The notes: a model not told the origin generated them from the letters alone. DNA of 64,000 bases from Pyramidobacter porci (GCF_009695745.1 NZ_VUNH01000008.1:62001-126000); one strand, 5' to 3'. Counted from the first letter of the stretch, positions 34,585-43,962 are shown. Made by a program: numbers and translations.

Positions 34585-35592
34585 CTACTCGGCAAGGAAG
34601 GCACGGAATTCCCCTGGCGAAACGGAGAGAAAACTCCTCTCGAGCAGTTCGTCGGGAAGCAGCGCTTCCAATCCCACAAAAGGATAACGTTGGCCGCGGA
34701 TGCGCGCTTCGACTTCTCCGGGAGTTCCCAAGCTGAAAAAATCGCCGTAAATGCGGCAGTCTTCCACGCGCCCTTCCTTGACGACAAGGCCTATCTGCAC
34801 GGTGCCGCCGGAAAAACGGCGTTCGTTGTTCACGGTGAAATCGGGTGAATTGCCCCACGTCCAGTTCCACGAGGCGTATTTGCTTACGGCCAGCTCCTGC
34901 GCATTGAGCGCCTCGGCTGCCGCAGGCGGCCGCACGGTCTCTGCGTGGTAAAAACGGATCAACGCCGCCGCGAATCCGGCCTGAAAGCGTTCGAGCGTCA
35001 TTTTCTGCGGGAGGTGCGGCAGAAGGTTGGTAACGCGGCTGCGGACGGATCGAAAGCCTTTTGACTGATATTTCTCCGGTTTGACCCGCAGGGCGCGTTC
35101 CACGTCTTCAAGGCGGGAATCGAAGAGGATCGTGCCATGGTGAAGCACCATTCCGGCCGCTGCGTACTGCGCCACGCCGGAGATCTTGCAGCCTTTCACC
35201 GTCACGTCGTTGCGTCCCGTGTGTTCCGCCGCGACTCCCAAAGACCGGAGATATTGCAAAAGCGGGACGCTGAACGCTTGGATATCCAAACGTGATTCAT
35301 CCTGAGACGGCAGGATCACGGAGTAATTGAGGTTGCCGCGGTCATGATACACGGCGCCGCCGCCTGTTATGCGCCGCACGACGTGAATTCCGCGCGGCGC
35401 GATGAACTCGCGCATCACTTCCTGAGCGGTGTTCTGAAACCGTCCCACGACGACGGTGGGGTCGTTGCTCCACAGCATGAGGAATCCTTCCCGCCTTTTC
35501 GCGGCTTCTTCACAAAGGACTTCCTCAAGGGCAAGGTTGTAGCGCGGATCGTGCGCGTCGTTCAAAATATAATTGAAATTCATTTGATCCAT
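34585..35592 (-). CDS. lplA: Lipoate-protein ligase A
   Basis: 335 residues. It activates free lipoate with ATP and attaches it to lysines of lipoyl domains. Motifs: VVGRFQNTAQEV near 48, VVRRITGGGAVYHDRGNLNYS near 70 (core RRITGGGAVYHD), NDVTVKGCKISGVAQY near 125 with the catalytic lysine, and a C-terminal accessory domain (about 240-335, NWTWGNSPDFTVNNERRFSG). Start uncertain: ATG at 35592 or 35583, both with weak ribosome sites. Its substrates in this window would be the AcoC-type E2 and, off-window, GcvH. Confidence 0.92.
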   Translation of the reverse strand: MDQMNFNYILNDAHDPRYNLALEEVLCEEAAKRREGFLMLWSNDPTVVVGRFQNTAQEVMREFIAPRGIHVVRRITGGGAVYHDRGNLNYSVILPSQDESRLDIQAFSVPLLQYLRSLGVAAEHTGRNDVTVKGCKISGVAQYAAAGMVLHHGTILFDSRLEDVERALRVKPEKYQSKGFRSVRSRVTNLLPHLPQKMTLERFQAGFAAALIRFYHAETVRPPAAAEALNAQELAVSKYASWNWTWGNSPDFTVNNERRFSGGTVQIGLVVKEGRVEDCRIYGDFFSLGTPGEVEARIRGQRYPFVGLEALLPDELLERSFLSVSPGEFRAFLAE

Positions 35593-35622
35593 CCCATCGT
35601 TTCCGTAAAATCTTCTCCCTTG

Positions 35623-35659
35623 AAAAGTCCCCGTGCGGCCGCACTGCACGGGGACTTTT
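35623..35659. terminator. Terminator between gldA-type gene and lplA
   Basis: AAAAGTCCCCGTGC (35623-35636) and its exact complement (35646-35659). It ends the minus-strand operon that starts with the PocR-type kinase. Confidence 0.85.
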
Positions 35660-35717
35660 TTGCGGACAGACTGTTTTTAAGCCCTCTTTAACAGCGCCGG
35701 AAAGCGCGCCGCGCGGT

Positions 35718-36821
35718 TTAACGTTTGGCGCTTAACGCCCTGCGCCCGTATGTGTCGGCGGCGATCATGGCGTTGTAGACCATTTCCGCGTCGACCTCGA
35801 AGGGCATGTTATGCAGCGTGTCCGTCGGCGCGCATGCGGCGTCCGCCACCGGCATCAGATGTTCGCGGCTGGTGTCGGTGACGCCGAGTTCCGCGAAGGT
35901 GACCGGCAACCCGACGGCGATCATCCAATCGAGCATCTCGGTCAGTTCCTCCTCGGGAACGTTTTCCATCACCAGCTGGGTCAGCGTGCCGAAGTTCACT
36001 TTTTCGCCGTGCTGCATGTGATGGCATTCCGGAAGCTGAGTCAGCCCATTGTGAATCGCGTGCGCGGCGGCGATGCCGCAGGATTCGAAGCCAAGCCCCG
36101 AAAGCAAGGTGTTCGCTTCGATGATGCGTTCGACGGCGGGGGTCAGCGCCTGTGATTCAAGAGCGATTTTCGCTTTCAAGCCGTCGCTGACGAGCGTGTC
36201 GTAGCACAGTTTGGCGATGCCGAACGACGTGACGCCAACGGTGCCGCCGGCAAAATTGCCGGCGCCGGAGTTCACGCAGGCGCGCGCTTCGAAGTACGTG
36301 GCCATGGCATCCCCCATGCCGGAGACGGTGAGGCGCAGCGGGCTTTGGGCAATGACTTCAGTGTCCATCAGCACAAGATTGGGGTTGGCCGGCAGGAACA
36401 GATACTCTGCAAAAGCGCCCTCGTCGGTATAAATGACCGAAAGGGCGGAGCAGGGCGCGTCGGTGGAAGCGACCGTGGGGCAAATGGCGACAGGGATCCC
36501 GGCGTAGTACGCCGCGGCCTTGGCCGTGTCGAAAATCTTGCCGCCGCCGACGCCGATCATCACGTCAAAACCCTGTTCCTTCACGAGCTTTACAAGGCGG
36601 TCGATTTCCGTCCGCGAGCATTCGCCATTGAATTTCTCAAAGACGACGGGAGCTTCGCTTTGGGCAAAGCTCTTTTCGATCCGCTCGCCGACGCGGTCGA
36701 TGCCGCCGGCAGAAATCAAACAGAGCGCTTTGCTTCCGAGTTTGGCCGCATACATGCCGAGGTCGTTCATCGCTCCGCGCCCCTGAACATAACGCGACGG
36801 TGAAATAACCGTGACTGCCAT
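35718..36821 (-). CDS. Glycerol dehydrogenase-type (GldA) NAD-dependent oxidoreductase
   Basis: 367 residues, iron-type alcohol dehydrogenase fold. NAD-binding GVGGGKIFDTAKAAAYYAG near 92, PTVASTDAPCSALSVIYTDEG near 119 (core STDAPCSALS), metal ligands in SGMGDAMATYFEARAC near 164 (Asp) and AAAHAIHNGLTQL / HHMQHGEKVNFG near 250-270 (His). GldA oxidises glycerol and also vicinal diols such as 2,3-butanediol. AGGAGG precedes the ATG. Last gene of the minus-strand operon with kinase, response regulator, E3 and a short-chain dehydrogenase; a homologue follows the acoC-type gene, so the two bracket the module. Confidence 0.9.
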   Translation of the reverse strand: MAVTVISPSRYVQGRGAMNDLGMYAAKLGSKALCLISAGGIDRVGERIEKSFAQSEAPVVFEKFNGECSRTEIDRLVKLVKEQGFDVMIGVGGGKIFDTAKAAAYYAGIPVAICPTVASTDAPCSALSVIYTDEGAFAEYLFLPANPNLVLMDTEVIAQSPLRLTVSGMGDAMATYFEARACVNSGAGNFAGGTVGVTSFGIAKLCYDTLVSDGLKAKIALESQALTPAVERIIEANTLLSGLGFESCGIAAAHAIHNGLTQLPECHHMQHGEKVNFGTLTQLVMENVPEEELTEMLDWMIAVGLPVTFAELGVTDTSREHLMPVADAACAPTDTLHNMPFEVDAEMVYNAMIAADTYGRRALSAKR

Positions 36822-36922
36822 GCTGAAACCTCCTTTTCATTCTTGCTGTCATCCGTAAATCATCGTGCGTATCCCCACAAGGAAACCGCATTCTCTCCGG
36901 GGCAATCTCAGACGGAGCCGGC

Positions 36923-37720
36923 CTAGGCCGTCGTGCCGCCGTCTACGACAATCACCTGCCCCGTAATTTCCTTGGAGAGATGGCTGCACAGGAAGAGAAC
37001 TGCGTTGGCGATATCCTCCTCCACCTGGGGAACGCCGAAGGGAATCAGCTTCTTGACGCTGTCGTCGAAAGTGCTGTTGCGGCGGTCGACATTGTCGGAA
37101 CCGCCCGTCATGGAGTCCAGGATCTCCTCCCACATGTTCGTGCGGATGATCCCCGGGGCAACGCTGTTGACGTTGATGTGGTAGGGTGCTGCCACTTTGG
37201 CGAGGTTCTTCGTCAGGGAAACGACAGCCGTCTTCGTAGCGCTGTAATGCTCCAGCATCCCGAGCTGGGCGACCCCGGCGATGGAGGAAGTCGTCACGAT
37301 CCGTCCCTCCTTCTGGGCGATCATTTTCTTCAGAGCGCAGCGCACCACGTTGGAGAGCCCAATGACGTTGATGTCGTAGACCCTTTTGGCGCGTTCCCCG
37401 CTCAGCTCCAGAAAAGGAACCGTCTCGATGACCCCGGCGTTGTTGACGACAAAATCGATTTTGCCGCCGGCAAATGCCTCGCCGGCCTTAAAGAATTCCT
37501 CTACCTCGGCATCGACGGAGACGTCCACCTTTTTGAAATCGGCCTTGACTCCCAGTTTGCGGAGTTCCTCGACGACGCTGGTGCCTTCGGCTTCTTTCCG
37601 GTTGCCGATGAAGACGTTGGCGCCCGCTTGTGCCAGCACTTCCGCGACCGTTTTGCCCAAGCCGCGTCCGCCTCCGGTGAGCAGCGCGGTTTTTCCTTTC
37701 AAATCAATCTGAATGCTCAC
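36923..37720 (-). CDS. Short-chain dehydrogenase/reductase
   Basis: 265 residues, classical SDR. TGGGRGLGKTVAEVL at residue 15 (NAD(P)-binding TGxxxGxG), NNAGVIETVPF near 92, catalytic Ser in TSSIAGVAQ near 143, and YSATKTAVVSL (Tyr-x-x-x-Lys) near 158, with VAPGIIRTNMWEE and a C-terminal VDGGTTA. Substrate not predictable; in an acetoin/diol setting an acetoin or butanediol reductase is plausible but unproved. GTG start at 37720 after GAGGAGGGAG. Between the E3 and gldA-type genes on the same strand. Confidence 0.88.
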   Translation of the reverse strand: MSIQIDLKGKTALLTGGGRGLGKTVAEVLAQAGANVFIGNRKEAEGTSVVEELRKLGVKADFKKVDVSVDAEVEEFFKAGEAFAGGKIDFVVNNAGVIETVPFLELSGERAKRVYDINVIGLSNVVRCALKKMIAQKEGRIVTTSSIAGVAQLGMLEHYSATKTAVVSLTKNLAKVAAPYHINVNSVAPGIIRTNMWEEILDSMTGGSDNVDRRNSTFDDSVKKLIPFGVPQVEEDIANAVLFLCSHLSKEITGQVIVVDGGTTA

Positions 37721-37813
37721 GAGAACTCCCTCCTCTTTTCACGTTATGCTAATTTTCCGATTTTACCTTTCGACACCTAGACATTGACATAGATTTTCTT
37801 TCCGTACTCCGCC

Positions 37814-39217
37814 TCATTCCTTTGGCGGCAGGTGCAAAGCCCTGCTCAGAACGTCCAGCGACGCCTCCTTGACCGTCTCGCCGAGGGTAGGATGCGCGTG
37901 GATCGTGGCGACGATCTCGTCGACCGTCAGCTCGGATTTCATGGCAAGCGTCCCTTCCACGATCAGATCCGTGGCCCTGGGGCCCAAAACGTGCATGCCC
38001 AGGATCTCGCCAGTCTCTTTGTCCGCAAGGACCTTGACCATCCCGTCGGGCATCCCCGCGATCAGCGCCTTGGCGTTGGAGTTCATCGGGAAACGCCCTA
38101 CGATGAAGGGGCGTCCCGACTTGGCCAACTCCGCCTCCGTCGATCCCACTCCCGCGAGCTCGGGAGCGGTGTAGACGCCGCTCGGGACGCACCGGTAATC
38201 CATGGCCGCTTTGCGTCCCATGATAACCTCCGCCGCGACCTCTCCCTCGGCCGAGGCGACGTGCGCCAGCATGATGGGCGAGGCACAGTCGCCGACGGCG
38301 TAGATGCCGGGGACGCTGGTCCTCATCTGTCCATCGACCGCGACGCGCCCCCGCTCGGTGCGGACCCCGATCTCCTCGAGTCCGAGTCCCTGCGTGAAAG
38401 GACGGCGCCCCGTACAGACGAAAACCTTTTCCGTGGCGATCTCTTCCTCCGCGTCCGTCGCGACGACTGTCGCGTATCCGTCTTCCGTGAGGCGAACCGC
38501 CTTGACCGTGGCCGAGGTCAGGATTCGAATGCCCCTGGCCTCCAGGATCTGCCTGAGGTACCCGACAAGTTCGGCATCCATATTCGGCAGGATCTCCGGC
38601 AGCATTTCGACGACGGTGACCTTGACGCCCAAAGCAGAGAAGACGGAAGCGAATTCAACGCCAATGACGCCGCCGCCGACAAGAAGGATGGATTTCGGCA
38701 AAGCATCCAGCTCCAAAGCTCCGTCGCTCGTGAGGATCCCGGGGAGGTCGAACCCGGGCACAGGCGGCAGCGCCGGAACGGATCCCGTGGCGACAATGAA
38801 GGCATCGGCTGACAGGGATCGCACCGCGCCGTCCTCCTGCGCGACGACGATCTCTCCCGGAGAACGAAAGACCGCGTTTCCCCGCACAACTTCCACGCTA
38901 TTGGCCCCCAGCAGGAAACCGACTCCCTCGACAAGGCGCGCGACGATCTCCGCCTTGTGCTGCATCAGGACCTTCCAGTCGACGCGGGCCCCTTTTACGA
39001 AAAGCCCGACGGACTCCCCCTCCCTGACGGCCGAGGCCAGCTCCGCCGTGTGCAGCAGCACTTTGGTCGGAATGCAGCCTCTGTTGAGACAGGTTCCTCC
39101 CAGCGCATTCTTCTCCACAAGGACGACGGAGGCTCCCAGCTGCGCGGCGCGCAGCGCGGCAACGTATCCTCCGGTTCCTCCGCCGATGACCACGACCTTC
39201 TTTGATCCTTCCGCCAT
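37814..39217 (-). CDS. lpdA: Dihydrolipoyl dehydrogenase (E3) of the acetoin-type complex
   Basis: 467 residues. FAD-binding GGGTGGYVAALRAAQLG at 12, redox-active disulfide GGTCLNRGCIPTK at 40, NAD-binding VGGGVIGVEFASVFSALG near 177, second FAD motif YAVGDCASP near 310, and C-terminal catalytic HAHPTLGETVKEAS near 445. It reoxidises the lipoyl group of the E2 subunit with NAD. No N-terminal lipoyl domain. AAGGAGGG precedes the ATG. It is transcribed with its regulators on the minus strand rather than with the other subunits on the plus strand. A second E3 lies at 60448. Confidence 0.94.
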   Translation of the reverse strand: MAEGSKKVVVIGGGTGGYVAALRAAQLGASVVLVEKNALGGTCLNRGCIPTKVLLHTAELASAVREGESVGLFVKGARVDWKVLMQHKAEIVARLVEGVGFLLGANSVEVVRGNAVFRSPGEIVVAQEDGAVRSLSADAFIVATGSVPALPPVPGFDLPGILTSDGALELDALPKSILLVGGGVIGVEFASVFSALGVKVTVVEMLPEILPNMDAELVGYLRQILEARGIRILTSATVKAVRLTEDGYATVVATDAEEEIATEKVFVCTGRRPFTQGLGLEEIGVRTERGRVAVDGQMRTSVPGIYAVGDCASPIMLAHVASAEGEVAAEVIMGRKAAMDYRCVPSGVYTAPELAGVGSTEAELAKSGRPFIVGRFPMNSNAKALIAGMPDGMVKVLADKETGEILGMHVLGPRATDLIVEGTLAMKSELTVDEIVATIHAHPTLGETVKEASLDVLSRALHLPPKE

Positions 39218-39232
39218 AATTTTCCCTCCTTG

Positions 39233-40129
39233 TCACACAAATTGGGATCGCTCTGCCGAAGAGCCGGGATTTTCCTTGGACAGCACTGGCCTTCTCCGCA
39301 ATGTGCTCGGAGCGATTCCAAATATTTTCTTGAAGGCGAGCCCAAAGTAGGCAGCATTGCCGTATCCCGATTCCCGGGCAGCTTGCCGCACGGAAGCCCC
39401 CGAGAGAAGGAGAGTACGCGCCCGCTGCATCCTGGCGTCCTTCAATACATCCATGAAACGGACGCCCTCCTCCCGGAACAGGCGGCTGAGATGCCCGGGG
39501 CTGACGCCGACGTGCCTCGCGGCTTCTTCCAGGGACGCCTTGCCAGGTTCCTCCCGGATGAAAGCCACGGCTCTGCGGACAGGCGAGCACTCCGTATCGT
39601 CCACCCCTTCCACAGAGGCGGAGAGAAGTTCTCCGTGCTCCGCTAACTCTTTGAGCGCCTCCTTGAACCTTTGTTCCAGCGCTTTGATGCGCATGGCCTG
39701 GCGGATCTCCGTCTCCCGGCGATGGACGCACTTTTCCACTGCCTCCCGCAGAGCCTCTGCCCGGACCGGCTTCCAGAGGAAAGAGGCGACCTCGTCCTCC
39801 AAAGCGCGGGCCAGGTTCGCGAGGGTATTGTAGGCCGTGACGACCACGACTTGAGCGCCCAAACCTTCGCGGCGCAACCGCTCCAGGCTCAGCATCCCGT
39901 TTCCGCCGGGAAGACTGATGTCCAGCAGCACAATGTCCGGAGGGCGTTCCCGGGCAAAGCGCTCGAACTCAGGAACGTTTCCGGCCTCGTCGATCTCGAG
40001 CGACGGGAAAAAACCGCGGAGCAGCAAGACCAACGCGTCGCGCTCCAGCTTCTCATCTTCAACGACGAGCGCTCTCAACGGCGGAATCGATGGAAGTTCA
40101 AGCGCAGACACAGCGGACTCCAAGTTCAT
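39233..40129 (-). CDS. Response regulator with AraC-type DNA-binding domain
   Basis: 298 residues. N-terminal receiver domain (about 18-135): VVEDEKLERDAL acidic pocket, phosphoacceptor Asp in DIVLLDISLPGGNG near 68, VTAYNTL and the lysine in FLWKPVRAEAL. A coiled-coil linker leads to a C-terminal AraC/XylS helix-turn-helix pair (about 200-285: SLEEAARHVGVSPGHLSRLF, GYGNAAYFGLAFKKIFG). YesN-type architecture. The start ATG overlaps the stop of the upstream kinase gene (ATGA), so they are coupled. It probably activates the flanking aco-type genes. Confidence 0.92.
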   Translation of the reverse strand: MNLESAVSALELPSIPPLRALVVEDEKLERDALVLLLRGFFPSLEIDEAGNVPEFERFARERPPDIVLLDISLPGGNGMLSLERLRREGLGAQVVVVTAYNTLANLARALEDEVASFLWKPVRAEALREAVEKCVHRRETEIRQAMRIKALEQRFKEALKELAEHGELLSASVEGVDDTECSPVRRAVAFIREEPGKASLEEAARHVGVSPGHLSRLFREEGVRFMDVLKDARMQRARTLLLSGASVRQAARESGYGNAAYFGLAFKKIFGIAPSTLRRRPVLSKENPGSSAERSQFV

Positions 40130-41442
40130 GGAAGGTTCACCGGCCTTTCCGGAAGCCGCAGTTCGATGCGGGTTCCTCCGCGGGGGATACTCCTGACTTC
40201 TATGGAAGCAGACTTCTCGTAGTAGAGGTGCAAACGTTTCCGAACGTTCGCCAGTCCCATCCCTTCCCGAAAACGGTTCATCTCGAACCCCACTCCGTTG
40301 TCCTTCAGAACGATATGGATGGAGTCCTTTTCTTTTTTCGCCGCCAAGAGGAGTTTCCCCTTCCGAAGCGAGGGTTCGAGCCCATGGATCAGGGCGTTCT
40401 CCACCAAAGGCTGAAGCAGCATGAAAGGGATCAGACACTCGCGCACCTCCGGGTCCTCCTCGACGGAAAAAGAGAGGCGGTCTCCGAAGCGAACCCGGTA
40501 GATCGCAAGGTAGCTGCGCACGCACTGGAGTTCTTCGCCGAAGCAGACCAATCCATGTTCACTCTGCTCCTGCAGGGTATAGCGCAGATAGTCCGCAAGC
40601 TGCTCGGTCATCTCCATCGTTTTCTTGGCGGTCTCGAAAAGAGCCAAGCGCGCGATACAGTTCAGACTGTTGAAGAGGAAGTGCGGATTGATCTGGTTCC
40701 TCAGAGCTTTCAGCTGGGCACGATGGAGCGCGTGTTCCATATCCGCACCTCTTTGCCTCTGCTGGGACAACAAAAGGCTCTGCTCGAGAATCTTCTGCCG
40801 AGCCAGATTGATCTCGCATAATTCGACGATCTGCGTGGAAAGAAGGCGCATGATCTCGAGCGCCCGTTTCAGTTCGGTCTCATCCAGGATAGGAAGCTGC
40901 CGGTACTTTTCGATCAAAAACGCGCGCTCCTCGTCATTTCTCACAAAGGTCCAGCGTTTTGAAACGGCCTCAAGTCCCGCGCCGTCAACGGTCTTGGACT
41001 GGACCTGCCCCGAGGCCAGAAATCCCGCCAGGCGTCCGTTGATATAAAGCGGAGCGCACAGATCGGTCAGACCGTTCGCGCAGGTATAAATGTGAATGTC
41101 CCCCTGTTTCAGCGAGGTTCGTGTGGCCCTTTTATCGCACGCATCGCAAGTGGCCTTGCCCTTGCGTATCGAGTGCACGTGATCGCAGAATTCCGAGGCA
41201 TTGACCAAGATCACCTTCTGCCCCTTCGGAGTCATCAAGCAAACTCCCACCTGGAAGAGACGAGCGAAACTCCGGAAAAGATCTTCCAGTTTCACGACGT
41301 CTACCGTCTCCTGCCACCATTCGAAGGAACCGTATTCGAACTCCCCGTGGGGCAATGCCATCTCTTCGCCTTGTCCGTCTTGTCTTGACGACATTTTTTC
41401 TGCTGGCATGTCGTCTTTTATGACAATATTTTTCAACCCCAT
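40126..41442 (-). CDS. Sensor histidine kinase with PocR ligand-binding domain
   Basis: 438 residues, no transmembrane segments, so cytoplasmic. N-terminal PocR domain (about 45-190) with its conserved cysteine/histidine set: EFCDHVHS, CDACDKRA, CANGLTDLCAPLYINGRLAG. PocR domains are thought to sense small diol-like metabolites. Then a LytS/YesM-type kinase core: RNQINPHFLFNSLNCIARL near 255 (phosphorylated His in NPHFLFNSL) and an ATPase domain with QPLVENALIHGL and KDNGVGFEMNR. Drives the downstream response regulator. AAGGGAG precedes the ATG. Divergent from the Lin0512/aco genes across a 148-base AT-rich gap that must hold both promoters. Confidence 0.9.
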   Translation of the reverse strand: MGLKNIVIKDDMPAEKMSSRQDGQGEEMALPHGEFEYGSFEWWQETVDVVKLEDLFRSFARLFQVGVCLMTPKGQKVILVNASEFCDHVHSIRKGKATCDACDKRATRTSLKQGDIHIYTCANGLTDLCAPLYINGRLAGFLASGQVQSKTVDGAGLEAVSKRWTFVRNDEERAFLIEKYRQLPILDETELKRALEIMRLLSTQIVELCEINLARQKILEQSLLLSQQRQRGADMEHALHRAQLKALRNQINPHFLFNSLNCIARLALFETAKKTMEMTEQLADYLRYTLQEQSEHGLVCFGEELQCVRSYLAIYRVRFGDRLSFSVEEDPEVRECLIPFMLLQPLVENALIHGLEPSLRKGKLLLAAKKEKDSIHIVLKDNGVGFEMNRFREGMGLANVRKRLHLYYEKSASIEVRSIPRGGTRIELRLPERPVNLP

Positions 41443-41590
41443 TGATCTAACAACTCCCTTGGTGTAAAATATAACATAAAGATAAAAAATATGCTACTTC
41501 TTCTTGTAAATATTTTATTCCGATGCGGTGAAGCGGATTTTGCCACTCGGAACAGGCTTAACATCAAGAAATGAAAGGGGGTTTGCATCT

Positions 41591-41941
41591 ATGAAGCGTT
41601 TCATTGTGGAGCTGGGCATGGGGGCAGATCTTCACGGCGGGGACGTCACGAAGGCGGCGAAGCGAGCGGTACGCGACGCCGTTTCTAAAAGCTGCCTCTG
41701 CGGGATCTTCGAGGTAGCCAAGCTGGAGAAACCGGACGACATGTCCATTCGCCTGAAGATATGCTGCCCCACGCCGGAACTGCTGGACAAAGAACAAGTG
41801 ATCAAGTCGGTTCCCTTTGGCACAGTGGAGCTCACAGTTCAGGAAGGGGGAATGCTTACCGAAGGGCTTCATCTTCCTCAGTTGGGAAAAGGCAGCTCCA
41901 TCGTCGTGGCACTGGCGTCCCTGACCGTCTACGTGGAATGA
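41591..41941 (+). CDS. Lin0512-family protein
   Basis: 116 residues beginning MKRFIVELGMGADLHGGDVT, the typical opening of the Lin0512 family (conserved hypothetical, about 110-120 residues). Further family blocks are KAAKRAVRDAVSKSCLCG near 20 and VPFGTVELTVQEGGMLTEGL near 75. Function unknown. AGGGGG lies 11 bases before the ATG at 41591; an upstream in-frame ATG at 41528 lacks one. It is the first gene of the plus-strand acetoin-type operon, 50 bases before acoA, suggesting a role in that pathway or complex. Confidence 0.8.
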   Translation: MKRFIVELGMGADLHGGDVTKAAKRAVRDAVSKSCLCGIFEVAKLEKPDDMSIRLKICCPTPELLDKEQVIKSVPFGTVELTVQEGGMLTEGLHLPQLGKGSSIVVALASLTVYVE

Positions 41942-41991
41942 ACGGCCGGCAGGGATTCGTGTGAATGAGAAATTCTTAAGGAGGTAAAGGC

Positions 41992-42951
41992 ATGAAGGTC
42001 ACGAAAGAGAAACTTCTGGACATGTACAGGACGATGTTCATGATTCGCTCCTTCGAACTGAAGGCGGCCGAGCTCTTCGCGGCCGGAAGGATCCCCGGCT
42101 TCGTTCACCTTTATGTGGGAGAAGAGGCCGTCGCCACGGGAGTATGTGCCAATCTGAAGAAAGGCGACTACATCACAAGCACCCATCGTGGGCACGGACA
42201 TCTTCTGGCCAAGGGGGGCGACGTCAACCTGATGATGGCCGAGCTCTTTGGAAAGGCCTCAGGGTATTGCAAGGGCAAGGGAGGATCCATGCATATCGCT
42301 GACGTGGACCTGGGCATCCTCGGGGCCAACGGGATCGTCGGAGCGGGATTCCCGATCGCCGTAGGCGCGGCGTTTTCCTGCAAATACCGCAAGACAGGCG
42401 ATGTGACAGTCTGTTTCTTCGGAGACGCTGCCTCGAATCGGGGCACGTTCCATGAAGGAATCAACTTCGCCTCGATCCACAAACTGCCGGTCGTCTTCGT
42501 CTGCGAGAACAACATGTACGGCATTTCCAACTACCAGAAAGCGGGCATGAACATCAACGACATCGCCGACCGCAGCGAAGGATACGGCATACCGGGCGCG
42601 AGCGTGGACGGCAACGACGTCATGGCGGTCTACGAGGCAGCCAGCGCGGCCATCGAAAACGCCCGCAAGGGCGACGGGCCCAGCCTGATCGAATGCAAAA
42701 CCTGGCGCCAGCGCGGTCACTTCGAGGGCGATCCGGGAAAATACAAGGATCCCGAAGAGCAGAAGAACTGGGTTGCCAAGGATCCGCTGCCACGTCTTGA
42801 AAAGCGTTTGGAGGAACTGGGATACGCCTCCAAGGACGAGCTCGCGGCCATGCAGAAGGAAATCCTTCAGAAGATCGAAGCCGCGGTTCAGTTTGCGGAG
42901 AGCGGCCCCGATCCGTCGCCAAGCGAGCTGCTCACCGACGTACTGGCCTGA
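41992..42951 (+). CDS. acoA: Acetoin/pyruvate-type dehydrogenase E1 alpha
   Basis: 319 residues. TPP-dependent E1 alpha subunit: HLYVGEEAVATGVCANL near 38, THRGHGHLLAKGGDVNLMMAE, GKGGSMHIAD near 100, the TPP/Mg motif GDAASNRGTFHEGINFASI near 144 (core GDAASN), VCENNMYGIS and TWRQRGHFEGDP near 240 with the phosphorylation-loop residues. Followed by E1 beta, AcoX and E2, an order known from acetoin dehydrogenase operons; AcoX is the specific marker that favours acetoin over pyruvate. AGGAGG precedes the ATG. Confidence 0.92.
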   Translation: MKVTKEKLLDMYRTMFMIRSFELKAAELFAAGRIPGFVHLYVGEEAVATGVCANLKKGDYITSTHRGHGHLLAKGGDVNLMMAELFGKASGYCKGKGGSMHIADVDLGILGANGIVGAGFPIAVGAAFSCKYRKTGDVTVCFFGDAASNRGTFHEGINFASIHKLPVVFVCENNMYGISNYQKAGMNINDIADRSEGYGIPGASVDGNDVMAVYEAASAAIENARKGDGPSLIECKTWRQRGHFEGDPGKYKDPEEQKNWVAKDPLPRLEKRLEELGYASKDELAAMQKEILQKIEAAVQFAESGPDPSPSELLTDVLA

Positions 42952-42984
42952 GTGATTCCATCCGGACAAGAAGAGGTGAAAACG

Positions 42985-43962
42985 ATGACTCAGATGAGTT
43001 ACAGTGAAGCGATCAGGGACGGCATCCGCATGGAGATGCGCAGGGACTCCGGCGTGTTTTTGGCCGGGGAAGACGTGGGAATTTTCGGCGGCTGCTTCGG
43101 CGTAACGGCGGGCCTGCAGGAGGAGTTCGGCAAGGAACGCGTCGTGGACACGCCAGTTACCGAGACGGCGATCATGGGGCTCGGAGTGGGCTCGGCCGCT
43201 ACGGGACTGCGTCCGATCGTGGAAATCATGTTCGCCGACTTCATGGGCGTCTGCTTGGACGAGCTCTACAATCAGGCGGCCAAGATGCGCTACATGTTCG
43301 GCGGCAAGACAAAAATCCCGATGGTGATTCGCGCGCCCGTCGGCGCCGGAGTTTCGGCTGCCGCCCAGCATTCACAGTCCAATGAAGCGTGGTTTGCTCA
43401 TATTCCGGGCATCAAGGTGGTCATGCCGGGGTCGCCGGCGGACGCCAAAGGGCTCTTGGAGGCTGCCGTCCGCGACGACAACCCCGTTGTGTTCTTGGAG
43501 CACAAGCTGATGCTGGGGATGCAAGGGGACGTCCCGGAAGGAGAGTATGTCGTCCCGATCGGCAAGGCGGACATCAAGCGCTCCGGCACGGACGTCAGCC
43601 TCATCACATGGTCCGGCATGGTGCCGAAGACCCTTGCCGCGGCCGAGATGCTGGCGGCGGAGGGCATCAACGCAGAGGTCGTAGACCTGCGGACTCTTAC
43701 GCCTCTGGACAAAGAGACCCTGCTGAGCTCTGTGGAGAAGACCGGACGCGCGGTGATCGTGCACGAGGCCGTCAAGACCGGCGGATTCGGCGGAGAAGTC
43801 GCCGCCGTCATCGCCGACGAAGGATTCGGTTACCTGGACGCTCCCGTCAAGCGCGTCACCGCCCCCGACACCCCCATTCCCTTCAGCCCCGCTCTGGAGA
43901 AGCTCTGGATTCCCGACGAGACGCGAATCGTCGCGGCGGCAAAGGAACTTGTCCGGGGTTAA
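42985..43962 (+). CDS. acoB: Acetoin/pyruvate-type dehydrogenase E1 beta
   Basis: 325 residues. Transketolase-like pyrimidine-binding domain with GVFLAGEDVGIFGGCFGVT near 24, DTPVTETAIMGLGVGSAATG near 58 (Glu that activates TPP), FADFMGVCLDELYNQAAKMRYM near 92 (core DELYNQAAK), RAPVGAGVSAAAQHSQSNEA near 121, and a C-terminal domain (TWSGMVPKTLAAA, VHEAVKTGGFGGEV). With AcoA it forms the alpha2beta2 E1. I start at the ATG at 42985 after AAGAGGTGAAAACG; an earlier in-frame start at 42952 overlaps the acoA stop region. 26 bases before acoX. Confidence 0.93.
   Translation: MTQMSYSEAIRDGIRMEMRRDSGVFLAGEDVGIFGGCFGVTAGLQEEFGKERVVDTPVTETAIMGLGVGSAATGLRPIVEIMFADFMGVCLDELYNQAAKMRYMFGGKTKIPMVIRAPVGAGVSAAAQHSQSNEAWFAHIPGIKVVMPGSPADAKGLLEAAVRDDNPVVFLEHKLMLGMQGDVPEGEYVVPIGKADIKRSGTDVSLITWSGMVPKTLAAAEMLAAEGINAEVVDLRTLTPLDKETLLSSVEKTGRAVIVHEAVKTGGFGGEVAAVIADEGFGYLDAPVKRVTAPDTPIPFSPALEKLWIPDETRIVAAAKELVRG

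Noticed and set aside
41443-41590. Sigma-54 promoter for the aco-type genes
   Set aside because: Acetoin operons often have one, but no GG-N10-GC pair at the -24/-12 spacing is visible in the divergent gap.
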